The position numbers and the translations under genes are program-made. Shown here in pieces: positions 20,357 to 29,519 of a stretch of DNA of 64,000 bases (position 1 is its first letter; each line of letters begins with the position of its first letter). Source of the stretch: Endozoicomonas sp965208385 (GTDB taxonomy: Bacteria > Pseudomonadota > Gammaproteobacteria > Pseudomonadales > Endozoicomonadaceae); assembly GCA_965208385.1 (NCBI GenBank), contig CBDBOO010000099.1, forward strand, positions 124,001-188,000, read 5' to 3'. The notes beneath the pieces are model-generated. The model did not search any database. It had not been told where the DNA came from and saw only the letters and a list, made by a program, of their open reading frames with translations.

Positions 20357-21739
20357 GTCTCTTCCAATATGAAATGAGCCTAAAGGAGGCTCTAATTTCC
20401 AATATGAAATGAGCCCGCCGCAATTGGATCTTTCGTCCATGATTACAGGATGAAAGTTATCATGAATACAAGGCTCATAAAGACACTGTCACAAGTGCAA
20501 GAACTGCTTCATTACGCCCCTGATATTGAGCCCGGATGGGAATCAAAAGATGAATGTTATCAGTGGGTTGAGGCGACCTTAAGGTACTTCAAATATCGAG
20601 CGCTCAGCAGGCCCGACAAGGGGCTCATTAAGCGTTATCTCGCAGTGGCTACAGGCTACTCAAGATCGCAGATTACCCGCCTTATTCATGCCTGTCAGTC
20701 GAAGGGGACTCTGAAGCGTAAACAGCGCACAATCAATGGTTTCAAATCCAAATACACCAAGGCCGATACAAGGCTTCTGGCTGAGACGGATCGATTGCAT
20801 AACGACCTGAATGGGGTAGCCATTAAGAAACTCTGTGAAAGGGCTTTTTTACGGGGTGACGAGCGTTACGAGCGACTGGCCGGCATCTCGGTTTCACACC
20901 TCTACAATCTCAGGCAATCAAATACATATCGTAATATCCGAACCCACAAGGACTGCACACGTCCAGTAAAGCGAGCCATTGGCACACGTCGTCGTCCAGC
21001 TCCTGAAGGACAACCAGGTTTTATTCGAATCGATACGGTTCATCAGGGTGATAAAGACAAAGTGAAAGGTTTGTATCACATTAATGCTGTTGATGAGATG
21101 ACTCAATTCCAGATTGTTTGCACAGTGGAGAGAATTAGCGAAGCCTTTCTGATCCCTGTGCTTGAAGAGATTCTGGCAGCTTTCCCCTTTAAATTACAGG
21201 GTTTTCACTCGGATAACGGATCAGAGTATATAAATTATAGCGTAGCAAAACTACTCGACAATCTTCATATAAAATTCACGAAATCAAGATCAAGAAAAAC
21301 AAACGACAACGCGCTTGCAGAATGTAAAAACGGTGCAGTTATAAGAAAGATACTTGGTTATGCCCATATTCCACAAAAATATGCGACAGAAGTAAATGAA
21401 TTCAATCGAAAATATCTCACCCCCTACCTGAATTATCACAGGCCCTGTTTCTTTGCTGAAACTGTCGTAGACAAGAAAGGTAAGGAGAGAAAAAAGTATC
21501 TTTATGAAAATATGATGACACCGTACGAAAAATTCAAATCATTACCAAAAAGTGCAAAATATTTGAAGAAAGGAATCACTCTTGAAGCTCTACAAGCAAA
21601 GGCTGATTCTATGAGCGATAATGAAGCAGCAGAAAGGCTTCAGTCTGCACGAGAATCACTTTTTAAAACCATTTTTGAACGAAAGGCCTGAGCGCACTGG
21701 CTTATGCTTCTTTCAGGCTCATTTTAGGATTGGAAAATA
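20357..21739 (+). mobile_element. Integrase-core (rve-type) IS element in the adhesin gene
   Basis: It is flanked by the 8-bp duplication CTGATCGA (20349-20356 and 21740-21747). The ends are imperfect inverted repeats sharing TTCCAAT and AAATGAGCC. A second copy of the left-end motif TTCCAATATGAAATGAGCC sits 35 bp inside the left end (20397-20415), perhaps a transposase-binding repeat. The length is 1383 bp with one intact transposase. Removing it restores the adhesin frame. Confidence 0.88.
20450..21691 (+). CDS. Integrase-core DDE transposase
   Basis: 413 residues. The N-terminal half holds a helix-turn-helix region (YLAVATGYSRSQITRLIHAC). The catalytic domain has RIDTVHQGD with the first Asp, FHSDNGSEYIN with the second, and LAECKNGAV with the Glu, followed by FNRKYLTPYLNYHRPC, the usual rve-family end. 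This architecture fits IS481/IS3-like integrase-type transposases; the exact family was not determined. It is intact, so the element may be active. The start used is the first in-frame start; the ATG at 20462 is an alternative. Confidence 0.85.
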   Translation: MKVIMNTRLIKTLSQVQELLHYAPDIEPGWESKDECYQWVEATLRYFKYRALSRPDKGLIKRYLAVATGYSRSQITRLIHACQSKGTLKRKQRTINGFKSKYTKADTRLLAETDRLHNDLNGVAIKKLCERAFLRGDERYERLAGISVSHLYNLRQSNTYRNIRTHKDCTRPVKRAIGTRRRPAPEGQPGFIRIDTVHQGDKDKVKGLYHINAVDEMTQFQIVCTVERISEAFLIPVLEEILAAFPFKLQGFHSDNGSEYINYSVAKLLDNLHIKFTKSRSRKTNDNALAECKNGAVIRKILGYAHIPQKYATEVNEFNRKYLTPYLNYHRPCFFAETVVDKKGKERKKYLYENMMTPYEKFKSLPKSAKYLKKGITLEALQAKADSMSDNEAAERLQSARESLFKTIFERKA

Positions 21740-22138
21740 CTGATCGATATTTTCAGCGGTTACAGCGGGTAGATCAAAATCTGGATGAATGGTGGGTAGT
21801 TCAATGCCGGTGTCCGGTCCGACAGAGGGTGCTTCATAGTCGTCTGGGTTGAAATCAACGTTGTCCTGACTGAGCAGAGTTTTACGGCCTTCGCGATTGA
21901 TCAATACATAAGGCAGTTGGTTAACTTCAAGGGATAATTCACTGGCTTCCAATAGAGAAACTGCACCTCTCAATAAGAAGGATTCACTGCCAGCCAGAAT
22001 GACCAGAATATCATCGCCGATAATCTCCAGTGTCAGCTTACCGACAGCTTCGGAAATCTGAACATTGTCGCCTGCTTTAAGTTCCAGTTCGCTTTTGAGA
22101 GTCATTTCCTGACCCTGGCGCAGTACAACAATGCTCAT
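21719..22138 (-). pseudogene. Adhesin N-terminal segment
   Basis: It encodes the start of the giant adhesin: MSIVVLRQGQEMTLKSELEL, a beta-rich domain of about 100 residues, and an acidic linker (NVDFNPDDYEAPSVGPDTGI). There is no Sec signal peptide, as expected for a protein exported by type I secretion through a C-terminal signal. The last true adhesin codons are ENIDQ at 21740. The terminal YFPILK is read from the inserted IS, whose end supplies the stop. Only this short piece could still be translated from the native start. Confidence 0.85.
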
Positions 22139-22599
22139 AAACTTCTAACTCCGGCATAGTGAAATATATGAGTGATTGGTTGTTTGTTCAGATGACAATA
22201 AAATATGAATGCAGTGAAGCGATTAATTCATTGACTATCTGTGCACAGCTTGCGTATTAAACAGACAAATCACACAGGATATATTCTGTTAAAAAAATCG
22301 ATGAATAACTGTGAACTACTTCTAATTTTTACGTGTAAACACATCTTTTATGTGAATGATGATTCGTGTCAGCAGCGGGTTGCGGCTAATTCATCGTCAG
22401 TTCGGACCGACCAAAACGGCGTCAGAATATCACTGGCAAATCAATTCTTTCGTGGAAATCACAGGAGCAATAATGCAGGGATAGCAAGCTTGATACAGGG
22501 ATAAAAACAGGCAGGGAGGTATTTGAAATATGGGATGAAATCTTCTGTACTCCTGATCAGTTTGTCAGAAATACAGAAGCAGATAAGACGGTTTTATTC
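22139..22599. other. Intergenic region upstream of the adhesin
   Basis: 461 bp between the adhesin start and an ISKra4-family element. It is AT-rich and contains no convincing gene or recognisable RNA; the adhesin promoter presumably lies near 22150-22260. Confidence 0.5.
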
Positions 22600-22694
22600 G
22601 GGTGTAATTAAAAGTGTTCATTAGAAGTTTTTCTGCCCACAAAACCTCAATATGAACGATAATGTAAGAGTATTTCTCAACCCTAGTCAGTATT

Positions 22695-24175
22695 ATGCCC
22701 TCACCTATTTCTCTTGCTGATAGACTTGCAGCCCACCCCGAGCTTGAGCTTAGAGTTTCTGCACTTCTGGATATTGTTGAAGCCGAGTCAGGTCTCCTGG
22801 ATCGTGCTGATGATGCTGAAGAAGCCGTCATTGCCCACCTGCGTGAAATGGGCAATGAACTGCTTACTGGCTGGGGTACCTACAAGGAAGATCAAAAATT
22901 TGGCGAGGCTTGCCTGAAGCACCCCGGAGCTAAAACTCAAAAAAAAACACTTATTGGCTGAGCACCTATGGGAAAATAGAAGTTCTTGAACGCTGCCAGA
23001 CGGTAGACAAGCATCGGGTCAGACCCAGGGCGATCTCATTTGACAAACACCAATCCTGTTGCATATTCGAAAAGCTAGCTTTAAAAACTGAATTTTTGAG
23101 AAGTACAGGAAATTAGGCTTATTTTGGTACTTTTGTGTGCTGAATAATTAGCCAAACAGAGAAAGTTAGTGCCAAATGAGATCGCCCTGGGGTCAGACCT
23201 TTCAGTCATGCCGCTCATATTCACTGTCGCGACTACTCCCGCACAATTCAACGTAAAATTGTAGACTTTGGTGCAGATAGTTCTTTTCAGGCAGCTGCAA
23301 AAAAAATACATGAACATTATGGTATTGATGTGCCTGAGTCTTCTATTCGAGCCATAACTCTTGAGCACGCAAGCTGTATGCAAAATGATTCCATCAGTGC
23401 ATCACAAAATCGTCAGGACTGCCTCGGTGAAGCTGCCCAGTTCATAGGAGAAATGGATGGAAGCATGATTCCTGTTGTCCTCTTTGATGAAGAGGCAGAA
23501 GGTGACAAACGCAAAGCACGTAAAACTGAATGGCAGGAGGCTAAACTTTGCCAGGTCTATAAGCTGGGTAGTTCAGATAAACGTCATCAGGCCACAATGG
23601 GAGGGCCGGATGAAGCAGGTGACCAGTGGTTGAGTTGTGCAATAGAGCAGGGGCTCAACCGGCAATCCTCTATCCATTGCGTGAGCGATGGAGCCACCTG
23701 GATTGCCAACCAGACAAAGAGAGTGTTTGGAGAGCAAGGAAGTTTCCTCGTTGACTATTATCATCTCTCTGAGCACTTCGCTGATGCAGCAGAAGAGTGT
23801 GTCGGGTTTAACAAGGAAACACGTGTACAGTGGCGGCATATCCAGCAGGAACGCATGAAATCTGGCAATGTTAATACCGTCATGGCAGAGCTTGATCCGC
23901 ATAGAAACGGAAAGAAAGGCAAAGCAGCCAATAAACCAGAGGAGTGTCACCGATATATCCGAAACCGTCCAGGGCAATTCGAATATGCTGCAGCAGAAGC
24001 AGCCAATCTTCCCATTGGCTCTGGCGAAATAGAAAGTTCTAACAGTGCAGTAGTGCAGATGCGACTAAAAATACCGGGTGCTTGGTGGAAGCCTTCCATC
24101 GCAGGAGCAATGCTTTGCTTAAGAACATTGCGTTCTAACGGGGACTGGGATCAGTACTGGCAGCAAGCTGGATAA
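22695..24175 (+). pseudogene. ISKra4-family transposase, frameshifted and split by a MITE
   Basis: The N-terminal part runs from 22695 (MPSPISLADRLAAHPELELR) to an A9 run at 22939-22947. A -1 shift there continues into KNTYWLSTYGKIEVLERCQT. The MITE (23026-23189) then interrupts at VDKHRVRP. After its removal the same frame continues to the end: FSHAAHIHCRDYSRTIQRK, GEMDGSMIPVV with a catalytic Asp, VSDGATWIANQ, and LPIGSGEIESSNSAVVQMRL with the Glu. The A9 shift may be programmed slippage, but the MITE makes this copy inactive. Confidence 0.85.
23026..23189. mobile_element. 164-bp MITE with CAGGGCGATCTCATTTG ends
   Basis: The inverted ends match over 17 bp perfectly (CAGGGCGATCTCATTTG), then GACA against GGCA. 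A 10-bp target duplication, GGGTCAGACC, lies at 23016-23025 and 23190-23199. It is non-coding. A 10-bp duplication suggests mobilisation by an IS4-family transposase. Confidence 0.93.
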
Positions 24176-24211
24176 TGGGTAGATGGAACACTTTTAATTA
24201 CACCCGTTTTA

Positions 24212-24489
24212 TTCAGGAATGTAAGTCAGATCAGGCTCAGCCAGGAGTGTTGAGCCGCTGTTTTGTACAACCAGAAATTCATTATAGGAGTCTGGTTGAT
24301 TTATGGGGGACAATTGATTCTGAACGTCAGTGGGCGGGTTGATCGGGCCTGAACTGTTTTTAATATCATATGACAGGGTTCCCGTATCGTTAAATAGAGA
24401 TGCCAGACTGTTTTCTCAGTGACCAGCAGATCATCTGAAAGCAGAAATGGCTGCTGGTAGATTCCTGCTGGCAGATTCCTGCTGTCTGA
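24212..24489 (-). pseudogene. C-terminal remnant of an unrecognised gene downstream of the tolC-like gene
   Basis: The minus strand reads two overlapping open stretches that appear to belong together: LPAGIYQQPFLLSDDLLVTE, then, after a shift near 24415, SLFNDTGTLSYDIKNSSGPI to a natural stop after LTYIPE at 24210-24212. No start is present. A 14-bp near-perfect tandem duplication (CAGCAGGAATCTGC-type) lies near the upstream end. Position after the TolC-like gene suggests a secretion- or surface-related protein, but the family was not recognised. The reading could be fortuitous. Confidence 0.35.
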
Positions 24490-25803
24490 TTATCGCGTAG
24501 AAGCAAGATCAAAATTTTGATCAAGAACGCCTGCACTGTGGAGCAATCGGTATGAGTAGAGCTGTCCATCATAAAAGGCATTGAGAAATCCTTCCTGCGC
24601 CCGCTGATACTGTTTGAGTACTTTCAAAACATTCTGGACACTGCTGTTGGCGCCAGAGCCAAGATTCATTCGTTGATCTGAGATGGCCAGTAACTGATCA
24701 ATGCGATTCAAATCCTGACGGTAGTTGGCCATGGCTTTAATAGCTGTTTTCCGGGAAAAGCTGGACAGTCGGATGGTTCGCATTACCTCGGCTTCCAGAT
24801 AAGCGTATCGTGAACGGGCAGCTTCCAGTTCGGCCACAGCTTTGCTGATCTGGGCACTACGGTTCTGACCAAAGAGCTGCCAGCTCACTTTCAATAGAGC
24901 GCTGGTGTCAGTTCTGTCTCCGGCAATACCATCTACACCGTAGTCCCACCGATGGGAGACCTCTACACCGGCGGTGGGCATGAGATCACTTCTGGCCATT
25001 TCAACTCTTTGCTGCAGTTCCTGCTGGCGTAACTTTTCTTCCTGTAATCGAGCGTTTTCTGACACGGCCTGTTGCTGCCAATGTGCGACAGGCTGACCCG
25101 AAAAAATACCTGATGGGCCTTCTGGTTCTTCCAGATTGGCGGGGATGGGGCCAATATCGGTCTGGTAAGCTTCGCTGGCTTCAAATTGTTTTAACAGCAA
25201 TTCCTGACGGTTGAACTCAACGTCACTTCGTGACAAACGTATTTCGTCCAGCTCATAAGAAGGTGCATTACCGCTGTTTACCCGTTTTTCCACATGACTG
25301 GCAAGGCGATCATATTCTTTCAATAAATCCGTATTAAACGCCAAAAGCCTTTTATATCGGAACAGGTCATAGTAGATAGAGAGTGATTTCATGATCACTT
25401 CATCCCGGACATTTTCGCGGGATTGTCGGGACATTTCTGCGCGCAGCTCAGCAGCGCTCAATCGGCTGGCATACCGGCCGCCATCAAAAAAGTCCCAGCG
25501 AGCTGTAACTCCGGCACCGGTTCTTTTCTTAACGTCGTCATTGTCCTGAGATCGGGTTGAATCATCTAAACGCTGGGAGACACCAGCATCGGCGGAAACA
25601 TTGATCTGTACCTGTCGTGCACGTTGTTCTAGGGAAATATCCTGTTCAGCAGACTGAATCAGGTTTTCCTGTTCCTGGAGATAGTGACTGGATTTCAGAG
25701 CGGTTGAAACTGCATCGGCCAGGGTGTCTGCCTGACTAGCAAGGGGCATTAAAATGGTGGCAGTTAATAAAACTCCAGACCAGGGAAAACGACTACAGAT
25801 CAT
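24490..25803 (-). CDS. TolC-family outer membrane channel protein
   Basis: 437 residues with a signal peptide (MICSRFPWSGVLLTATILMP, cleavage likely after SQA). Two repeated long helical hairpins follow, with typical family positions: TALKSSHYLQEQENLIQSAE, ARWDFFDGGRYASRLSAAEL, the central NSGNAPSYELDEIRLSRSDV, then LLKVSWQLFGQNRSAQISKA and NLGSGANSSVQNVLKVLKQY. TolC-type trimers form the outer membrane exit duct of type I secretion systems. It sits upstream of the giant adhesin on the same strand, so adhesin export is the likely job. No inner-membrane ABC transporter or membrane-fusion partner is seen in the window. Confidence 0.88.
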   Translation of the reverse strand: MICSRFPWSGVLLTATILMPLASQADTLADAVSTALKSSHYLQEQENLIQSAEQDISLEQRARQVQINVSADAGVSQRLDDSTRSQDNDDVKKRTGAGVTARWDFFDGGRYASRLSAAELRAEMSRQSRENVRDEVIMKSLSIYYDLFRYKRLLAFNTDLLKEYDRLASHVEKRVNSGNAPSYELDEIRLSRSDVEFNRQELLLKQFEASEAYQTDIGPIPANLEEPEGPSGIFSGQPVAHWQQQAVSENARLQEEKLRQQELQQRVEMARSDLMPTAGVEVSHRWDYGVDGIAGDRTDTSALLKVSWQLFGQNRSAQISKAVAELEAARSRYAYLEAEVMRTIRLSSFSRKTAIKAMANYRQDLNRIDQLLAISDQRMNLGSGANSSVQNVLKVLKQYQRAQEGFLNAFYDGQLYSYRLLHSAGVLDQNFDLASTR

Positions 25804-26058
25804 TTTTTAACTCCATGCGGACATCATTGCGCTTTTAAGCATTTTTATTGCGCCAAAGCATTTATTGGTATTTTGTTCAAAAAACGGGTTGTTTACTGTG
25901 ATGAATTCCTCATTCTGAAAAATTCATGTAGTTTATTTATTGAGTCATAACAGAAGCTTGTTTTATTGCTCGCTCTGTGATTTGTTGAAATCAGAACATT
26001 TTTTAAAAGTCCTGTCTGATCTGGCGTTAATATATTGAAATTTCGATACAATCATTGA
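25804..26058. other. Divergent intergenic region
   Basis: 255 bp, AT-rich, between the tolC-like gene and radD. It must hold both promoters. No specific operator was recognised. Confidence 0.5.
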
Positions 26059-27819
26059 ATGACCTATCAACTCCGCGCTTACCAAAAAGATTCTGTATTA
26101 TCGGTGATCAACTACTTCCGCCGCTCGGATGATCCGGCACTGCTGGTGCTGCCTACTGGCGCAGGGAAAAGCCTGGTGATTTCCGAACTTGGCAGAATTG
26201 CCCGTGGACGGGTCTTGGTTCTGGCTCACGTAAAGGAATTGGTCGAGCAAAATCATGCAAAATATGAAAGTTATGGTCTGAAAGCCTCAATATTCAGCGC
26301 CGGGCTTGGCAGGAAAGAAGCGTCGGAACAAGTGGTGTTCGGCAGCGTGCAGTCTGTGGCCAGAAACCTTGATTGTTTTAGTGATGACCGTTTCACGCTT
26401 CTGGTTATTGATGAATGCCATCGCGTATCTCTTGAAAAAACATCCGGGTACCACAGGGTGATCCAGCATCTCAGGCAGTCAAATCCCCGATTGAAGGTTC
26501 TGGGGCTTACGGCCACACCTTTCCGGCTTGGGTTGGGCTGGTTGTATCAGTATCACTACAAGGGAGCGGTTAGAACGGAAGAAAAACGATTTTTCAAAGA
26601 CTGTATTTTTGAACTTCCACTGTCTTATATGATCCGTAATGAGTATCTAACTCCTCCGGTTATGATTGATGCACCGGTGGTGTTTTATGATTTCAGTCAG
26701 TTGGCAACCGATGCCTCTGGACGATATTCGGAAAAGGATCTCAATACACTGCTAAAGGACGAATCCAGGGCTACTGTTCAAATTATCAGACAAGTTGAAA
26801 TAGAAGCTGAAAATCGTAAGGGTGTGATGATTTTTGCGTCTACCGTGGATCATGCCAGGGAAATAATGGGTTATCTTCCAAAAAAACAGGCTGCATTGAT
26901 CATTGGTGAGACACCAGGAAAAGAACGTGATCAGCTGATCAGTGATTTCAAACAGCAGAGAATAAAATTTCTGGTCAATGTTTCTGTACTCACTACCGGT
27001 TTTGACGCCCCTCATGTAGATCTGATTGCTATTCTCCGGCCTACGGAATCAGTCAGTCTATATCAGCAGATTGTTGGCCGGGGGCTTCGGCTTGCACCGG
27101 GGAAAAAAGACTGTCTCGTACAGGATTTTTCCGGTAACCGTTACAACATATACAGTCCCGAAGTGGGAGAACCTAAACCGGATTCCAGATCAGTTCCGGT
27201 GACCGTTCCCTGTCCTGCCTGTGGACATGAGAATAGCTTCTGGGGAATGGTTGATGATGATGGCGATCTGATTGAGCATTATGGACGACGATGTCAGGGT
27301 TATGAAGCGTTTGAAGATGTCAGAGTGCAATGTGATTTTCGATACCGGTTCAAAGAGTGCGACCACTGCGGAGCAGAAAATGACATTGCTGCCAGAAATT
27401 GTCATCAATGTCAGAACGTGATGGTAGACCCGGATAAAAAACTCCGGGAAGCTCTGAATCTTAAAGACTGTATGGTGATTCGATGTTCTGGAATGACCAT
27501 GGATAGCAGTAGGAACCGACAGGGGAATGACCGGGTATCCATTACTTATCATGATGAAGACGGCACTGAACTGGTTGAATACTTCCGCCTGGACAGCCCT
27601 GCACAGCAAAGTGTTTTCTATCATAGCTTTGGCAAGCATGCTCTGATCAACCGCGCAGAACGCTTTCGTGCCGACTCGGTTGAGAGTGTGATTGAACATG
27701 CCAGGAAATTTCGAAAACCTGATTTTGTAATAGCCCGCAAAGAAAAACACTATTGGCGAGTGCTGGAGAAACTGTTTGATTATCAGGGTGCATTTCGAAA
27801 ATCAGAAAGGGCAGATTAA
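26059..27819 (+). CDS. radD: RadD-type superfamily 2 DNA helicase
   Basis: 586 residues, the same length as E. coli RadD (YejH). It shows the SF2 motif series: LVLPTGAGKSLVISE (motif I), LVLAHVKELVEQ (Ia), LLVIDECHRV (II, DECH), LGLTATPFR (III), then VNVSVLTTGFDAPHVD (V) and YQQIVGRGLRLA (VI). A C-terminal zinc-binding part has CPACGHENSF and CDHCGAEN..ARNCHQCQ. RadD is known as a DNA-dependent ATPase that aids double-strand break repair and RecA-mediated recombination. It is complete and stands alone. Confidence 0.93.
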   Translation: MTYQLRAYQKDSVLSVINYFRRSDDPALLVLPTGAGKSLVISELGRIARGRVLVLAHVKELVEQNHAKYESYGLKASIFSAGLGRKEASEQVVFGSVQSVARNLDCFSDDRFTLLVIDECHRVSLEKTSGYHRVIQHLRQSNPRLKVLGLTATPFRLGLGWLYQYHYKGAVRTEEKRFFKDCIFELPLSYMIRNEYLTPPVMIDAPVVFYDFSQLATDASGRYSEKDLNTLLKDESRATVQIIRQVEIEAENRKGVMIFASTVDHAREIMGYLPKKQAALIIGETPGKERDQLISDFKQQRIKFLVNVSVLTTGFDAPHVDLIAILRPTESVSLYQQIVGRGLRLAPGKKDCLVQDFSGNRYNIYSPEVGEPKPDSRSVPVTVPCPACGHENSFWGMVDDDGDLIEHYGRRCQGYEAFEDVRVQCDFRYRFKECDHCGAENDIAARNCHQCQNVMVDPDKKLREALNLKDCMVIRCSGMTMDSSRNRQGNDRVSITYHDEDGTELVEYFRLDSPAQQSVFYHSFGKHALINRAERFRADSVESVIEHARKFRKPDFVIARKEKHYWRVLEKLFDYQGAFRKSERAD

Positions 27820-27943
27820 GTAAACTTTTCACTTCTTGTTGTCTTCATTTGATACGGTTATTCCGAGAGATATGTTCTGGCTGCCTCGAAAAAATTGAAA
27901 TCCTGTCTATATTCTGTGCAGATAAAAATAGGATAATCGAGGA

Positions 27944-28126
27944 TTGATGATGTATAGAGTGTACAGATTAGTGCTGGCCCTGTTTCTGGGGCTGTCGTTA
28001 AGTCTTTCTCTGCAAAATGTCATAGCTGCGGATCCAGAAGAGGGATTCTATGACGGGACTCCACCGGCAGAACAGCCCTATCTATCTCAGGAGGAAGGTG
28101 AACCGGTTGAGTTTGAAAGGGATATG
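27944..28126 (+). pseudogene. Secreted protein of unknown function, N-terminal part split by ISKra4
   Basis: The ATG at 27944 is followed by MYRVYRLVLALFLGLSLSLS, a signal peptide ending near IAA, and then an acidic stretch (DPEEGFYDGTPPAEQPYLSQ). The reading ends in the IS left end. The C-terminal 290 codons are at 29520-30378. Joining the two parts through the short target duplication gives ERDTYDFVLSFVGTGY. Confidence 0.82.
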
Positions 28127-29519
28127 GGGTGTGTGATTTAAACAATGTCAAGAAAAACGACTACACTAGTATGGTCGTATAGGCTTTTTGGCGTTGAGAA
28201 ATATGTACAGCTCAGTCCTTTCATCCAACGATGAAATCACAGAAATCGTTATCAAAATCCCGCACAATCGCTCAATGGTGGATTTCGAAAATCATTTGCA
28301 AGATGCCTTAAATGAAGCGGGACAACTGGGAACAAAAAAGCAACTTGAGTGGCTTGATACTGACGGTTCTCCCATTACGCTTGGCAATGTTCGGTTGACC
28401 AGTAAAAGTAAAAAAGAATTGAAGGTTTATGAAACTCCATGGGGAGCGGTTAGGGTCAATTGTTTTATCTATCAAAGTCGTGAAGGTGGTGCTATTTATT
28501 GTCCCCTTGATCAATCTGCACGAATTGTTGTTAATTCAACCCCGCGACATGCCTGCATGGTCAGTTGGAAGTTTGCCCACATGCCTTCCACTGAAGTAGA
28601 GCAAGATTTTCTAAGAAACCACGGACGTAAAATCCATCGAAGAACCGCTAAAGACCTGGCAGAAGTTGTTGCCAGTATTGCTCAGGCCAAAGAAGAATCC
28701 TGGACTTATGAATTACCGGATTTACCCGAGCCAGTAGCCACAGCTAGCTTGGGGCTGGATAGTGCAAACTTGCTTTATAAAGAGGGCTACAGAATTGCAA
28801 TGTGCGGAACTATTGCGCTTTATGATGAAGAAGGAAATCGAATGCACACGGTGTACGCTGCCGCTGCCCCCGAATACGGAAAAGAAACTTTTATAAGGCG
28901 GTTCTCTTCTGACATTGAGAAAATGAAGTCTCGTTTTCCTGATGCCACTTACGTTGGAGTTGCTGATGGGGCGCCAGATAATTGGACGTTTCTTGAGTCT
29001 GTTACATCGATTCAAATTCTGGATTTTTATCACGTTAGCGAATATGTGGCAGAAGCGGCAGAAGCTATATATCCGGGTAAAAAAATGCAGCATGAACGCA
29101 AAGCCTGGTTAAGATCAACACTGCACGAATTAAAAAACACCCCTGGTAAGGCAAAACGTTTATGGTTGGAATTAAAGAAAGCAGCTCCCGGGAATAAACG
29201 TCTTGTTTCTAAAGAAAAACTGGATAAAGCCAGAACTTATTTCAAAAATCACTGGCACCAAATGATTTATCCAGAAGCGTTGGAAAACAAGTTACCAATT
29301 GGTTCTGGTGTAACAGAAGCTGCTTGCAAAACGCTGGTTAAGCAGCGCATGTGTAAGTCAGGCATGCGATGGAAGGAACAAGGGGCGTCAATGCTATTAA
29401 CATTACGAGCTCTGGCGAAGTCAACGGGTTATTGGGATGCTTTCTGGTCGAAGATGGATCGCTACGGGTTTCCAGTGGCTCACAACCTGCATGCCTGACA
29501 TTATTCAAGCCACACACCC
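28127..29519 (+). mobile_element. ISKra4-family element copy 2, intact
   Basis: 1393 bp with the same GGGTGTGTG-type inverted ends as the copy at 8985-10736. The flanks show an imperfect 7-bp duplication (GGATATG left, GGATACG right). It carries an uninterrupted transposase and lacks both small insertions seen in the other copy. Confidence 0.9.
28188..29498 (+). CDS. ISKra4-family transposase, intact
   Basis: 436 residues by the first in-frame start; the ATG at 28203 (MYSSVLSSNDEITE) is the likelier start. The catalytic triad fits SLGLDSANLLYKEG, VGVADGAPDNWTFL and the C-terminal LPIGSGVTEAACKTLVKQRM; the last block, followed by KSGMRWKEQG, is characteristic of the ISKra4 family. This is the reference against which the MITE and duplication in copy 1 were defined. 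Probably the source, or a sibling, of copy 1. Confidence 0.9.
   Translation: MALRNMYSSVLSSNDEITEIVIKIPHNRSMVDFENHLQDALNEAGQLGTKKQLEWLDTDGSPITLGNVRLTSKSKKELKVYETPWGAVRVNCFIYQSREGGAIYCPLDQSARIVVNSTPRHACMVSWKFAHMPSTEVEQDFLRNHGRKIHRRTAKDLAEVVASIAQAKEESWTYELPDLPEPVATASLGLDSANLLYKEGYRIAMCGTIALYDEEGNRMHTVYAAAAPEYGKETFIRRFSSDIEKMKSRFPDATYVGVADGAPDNWTFLESVTSIQILDFYHVSEYVAEAAEAIYPGKKMQHERKAWLRSTLHELKNTPGKAKRLWLELKKAAPGNKRLVSKEKLDKARTYFKNHWHQMIYPEALENKLPIGSGVTEAACKTLVKQRMCKSGMRWKEQGASMLLTLRALAKSTGYWDAFWSKMDRYGFPVAHNLHA

Larger units (their letters stand above)
1..22138 (-). pseudogene. Giant Ig-like/cadherin-like repeat adhesin, dismantled by insertions
   Basis: This overall entry covers one disrupted gene read right to left; its surviving segments are listed separately. 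Subtracting the inserted elements leaves roughly 9 kb of coding sequence (about 3000 residues) that still runs off the left edge. The product is a surface protein made of tandem Ig-like repeats of about 80-90 residues, with recurring NDTG, VEYS.DG..WS, EG.NTV.VRQ.D.AGN and LTFTLDT motifs. Three cadherin-like repeats and further Ig/cadherin-like modules follow. Proteins of this design are usually exported by type I secretion, and a TolC-family channel lies upstream at 24490-25803. Five insertions, one tandem duplication, one stop and one other frameshift mean no full-length product can be made from this sequence. Frame continuity across the repaired junctions shows it was one gene. Confidence 0.85.
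22600..24205 (+). mobile_element. ISKra4-family element, second type, with a MITE inside
   Basis: The ends are 20-bp perfect inverted repeats, GGGTGTAATTAAAAGTGTTC, flanked by the 9-bp duplication GTTTTATTC (22591-22599 and 24206-24214). The length is 1606 bp including a 164-bp MITE. Its ends and transposase differ clearly from the ISKra4 copies at 8985 and 28127, so it is a separate IS. Confidence 0.93.

Noticed and set aside
22241..22504. 87-residue ORF upstream of the adhesin
   Set aside because: Poor composition, no ribosome binding site and no recognisable family.
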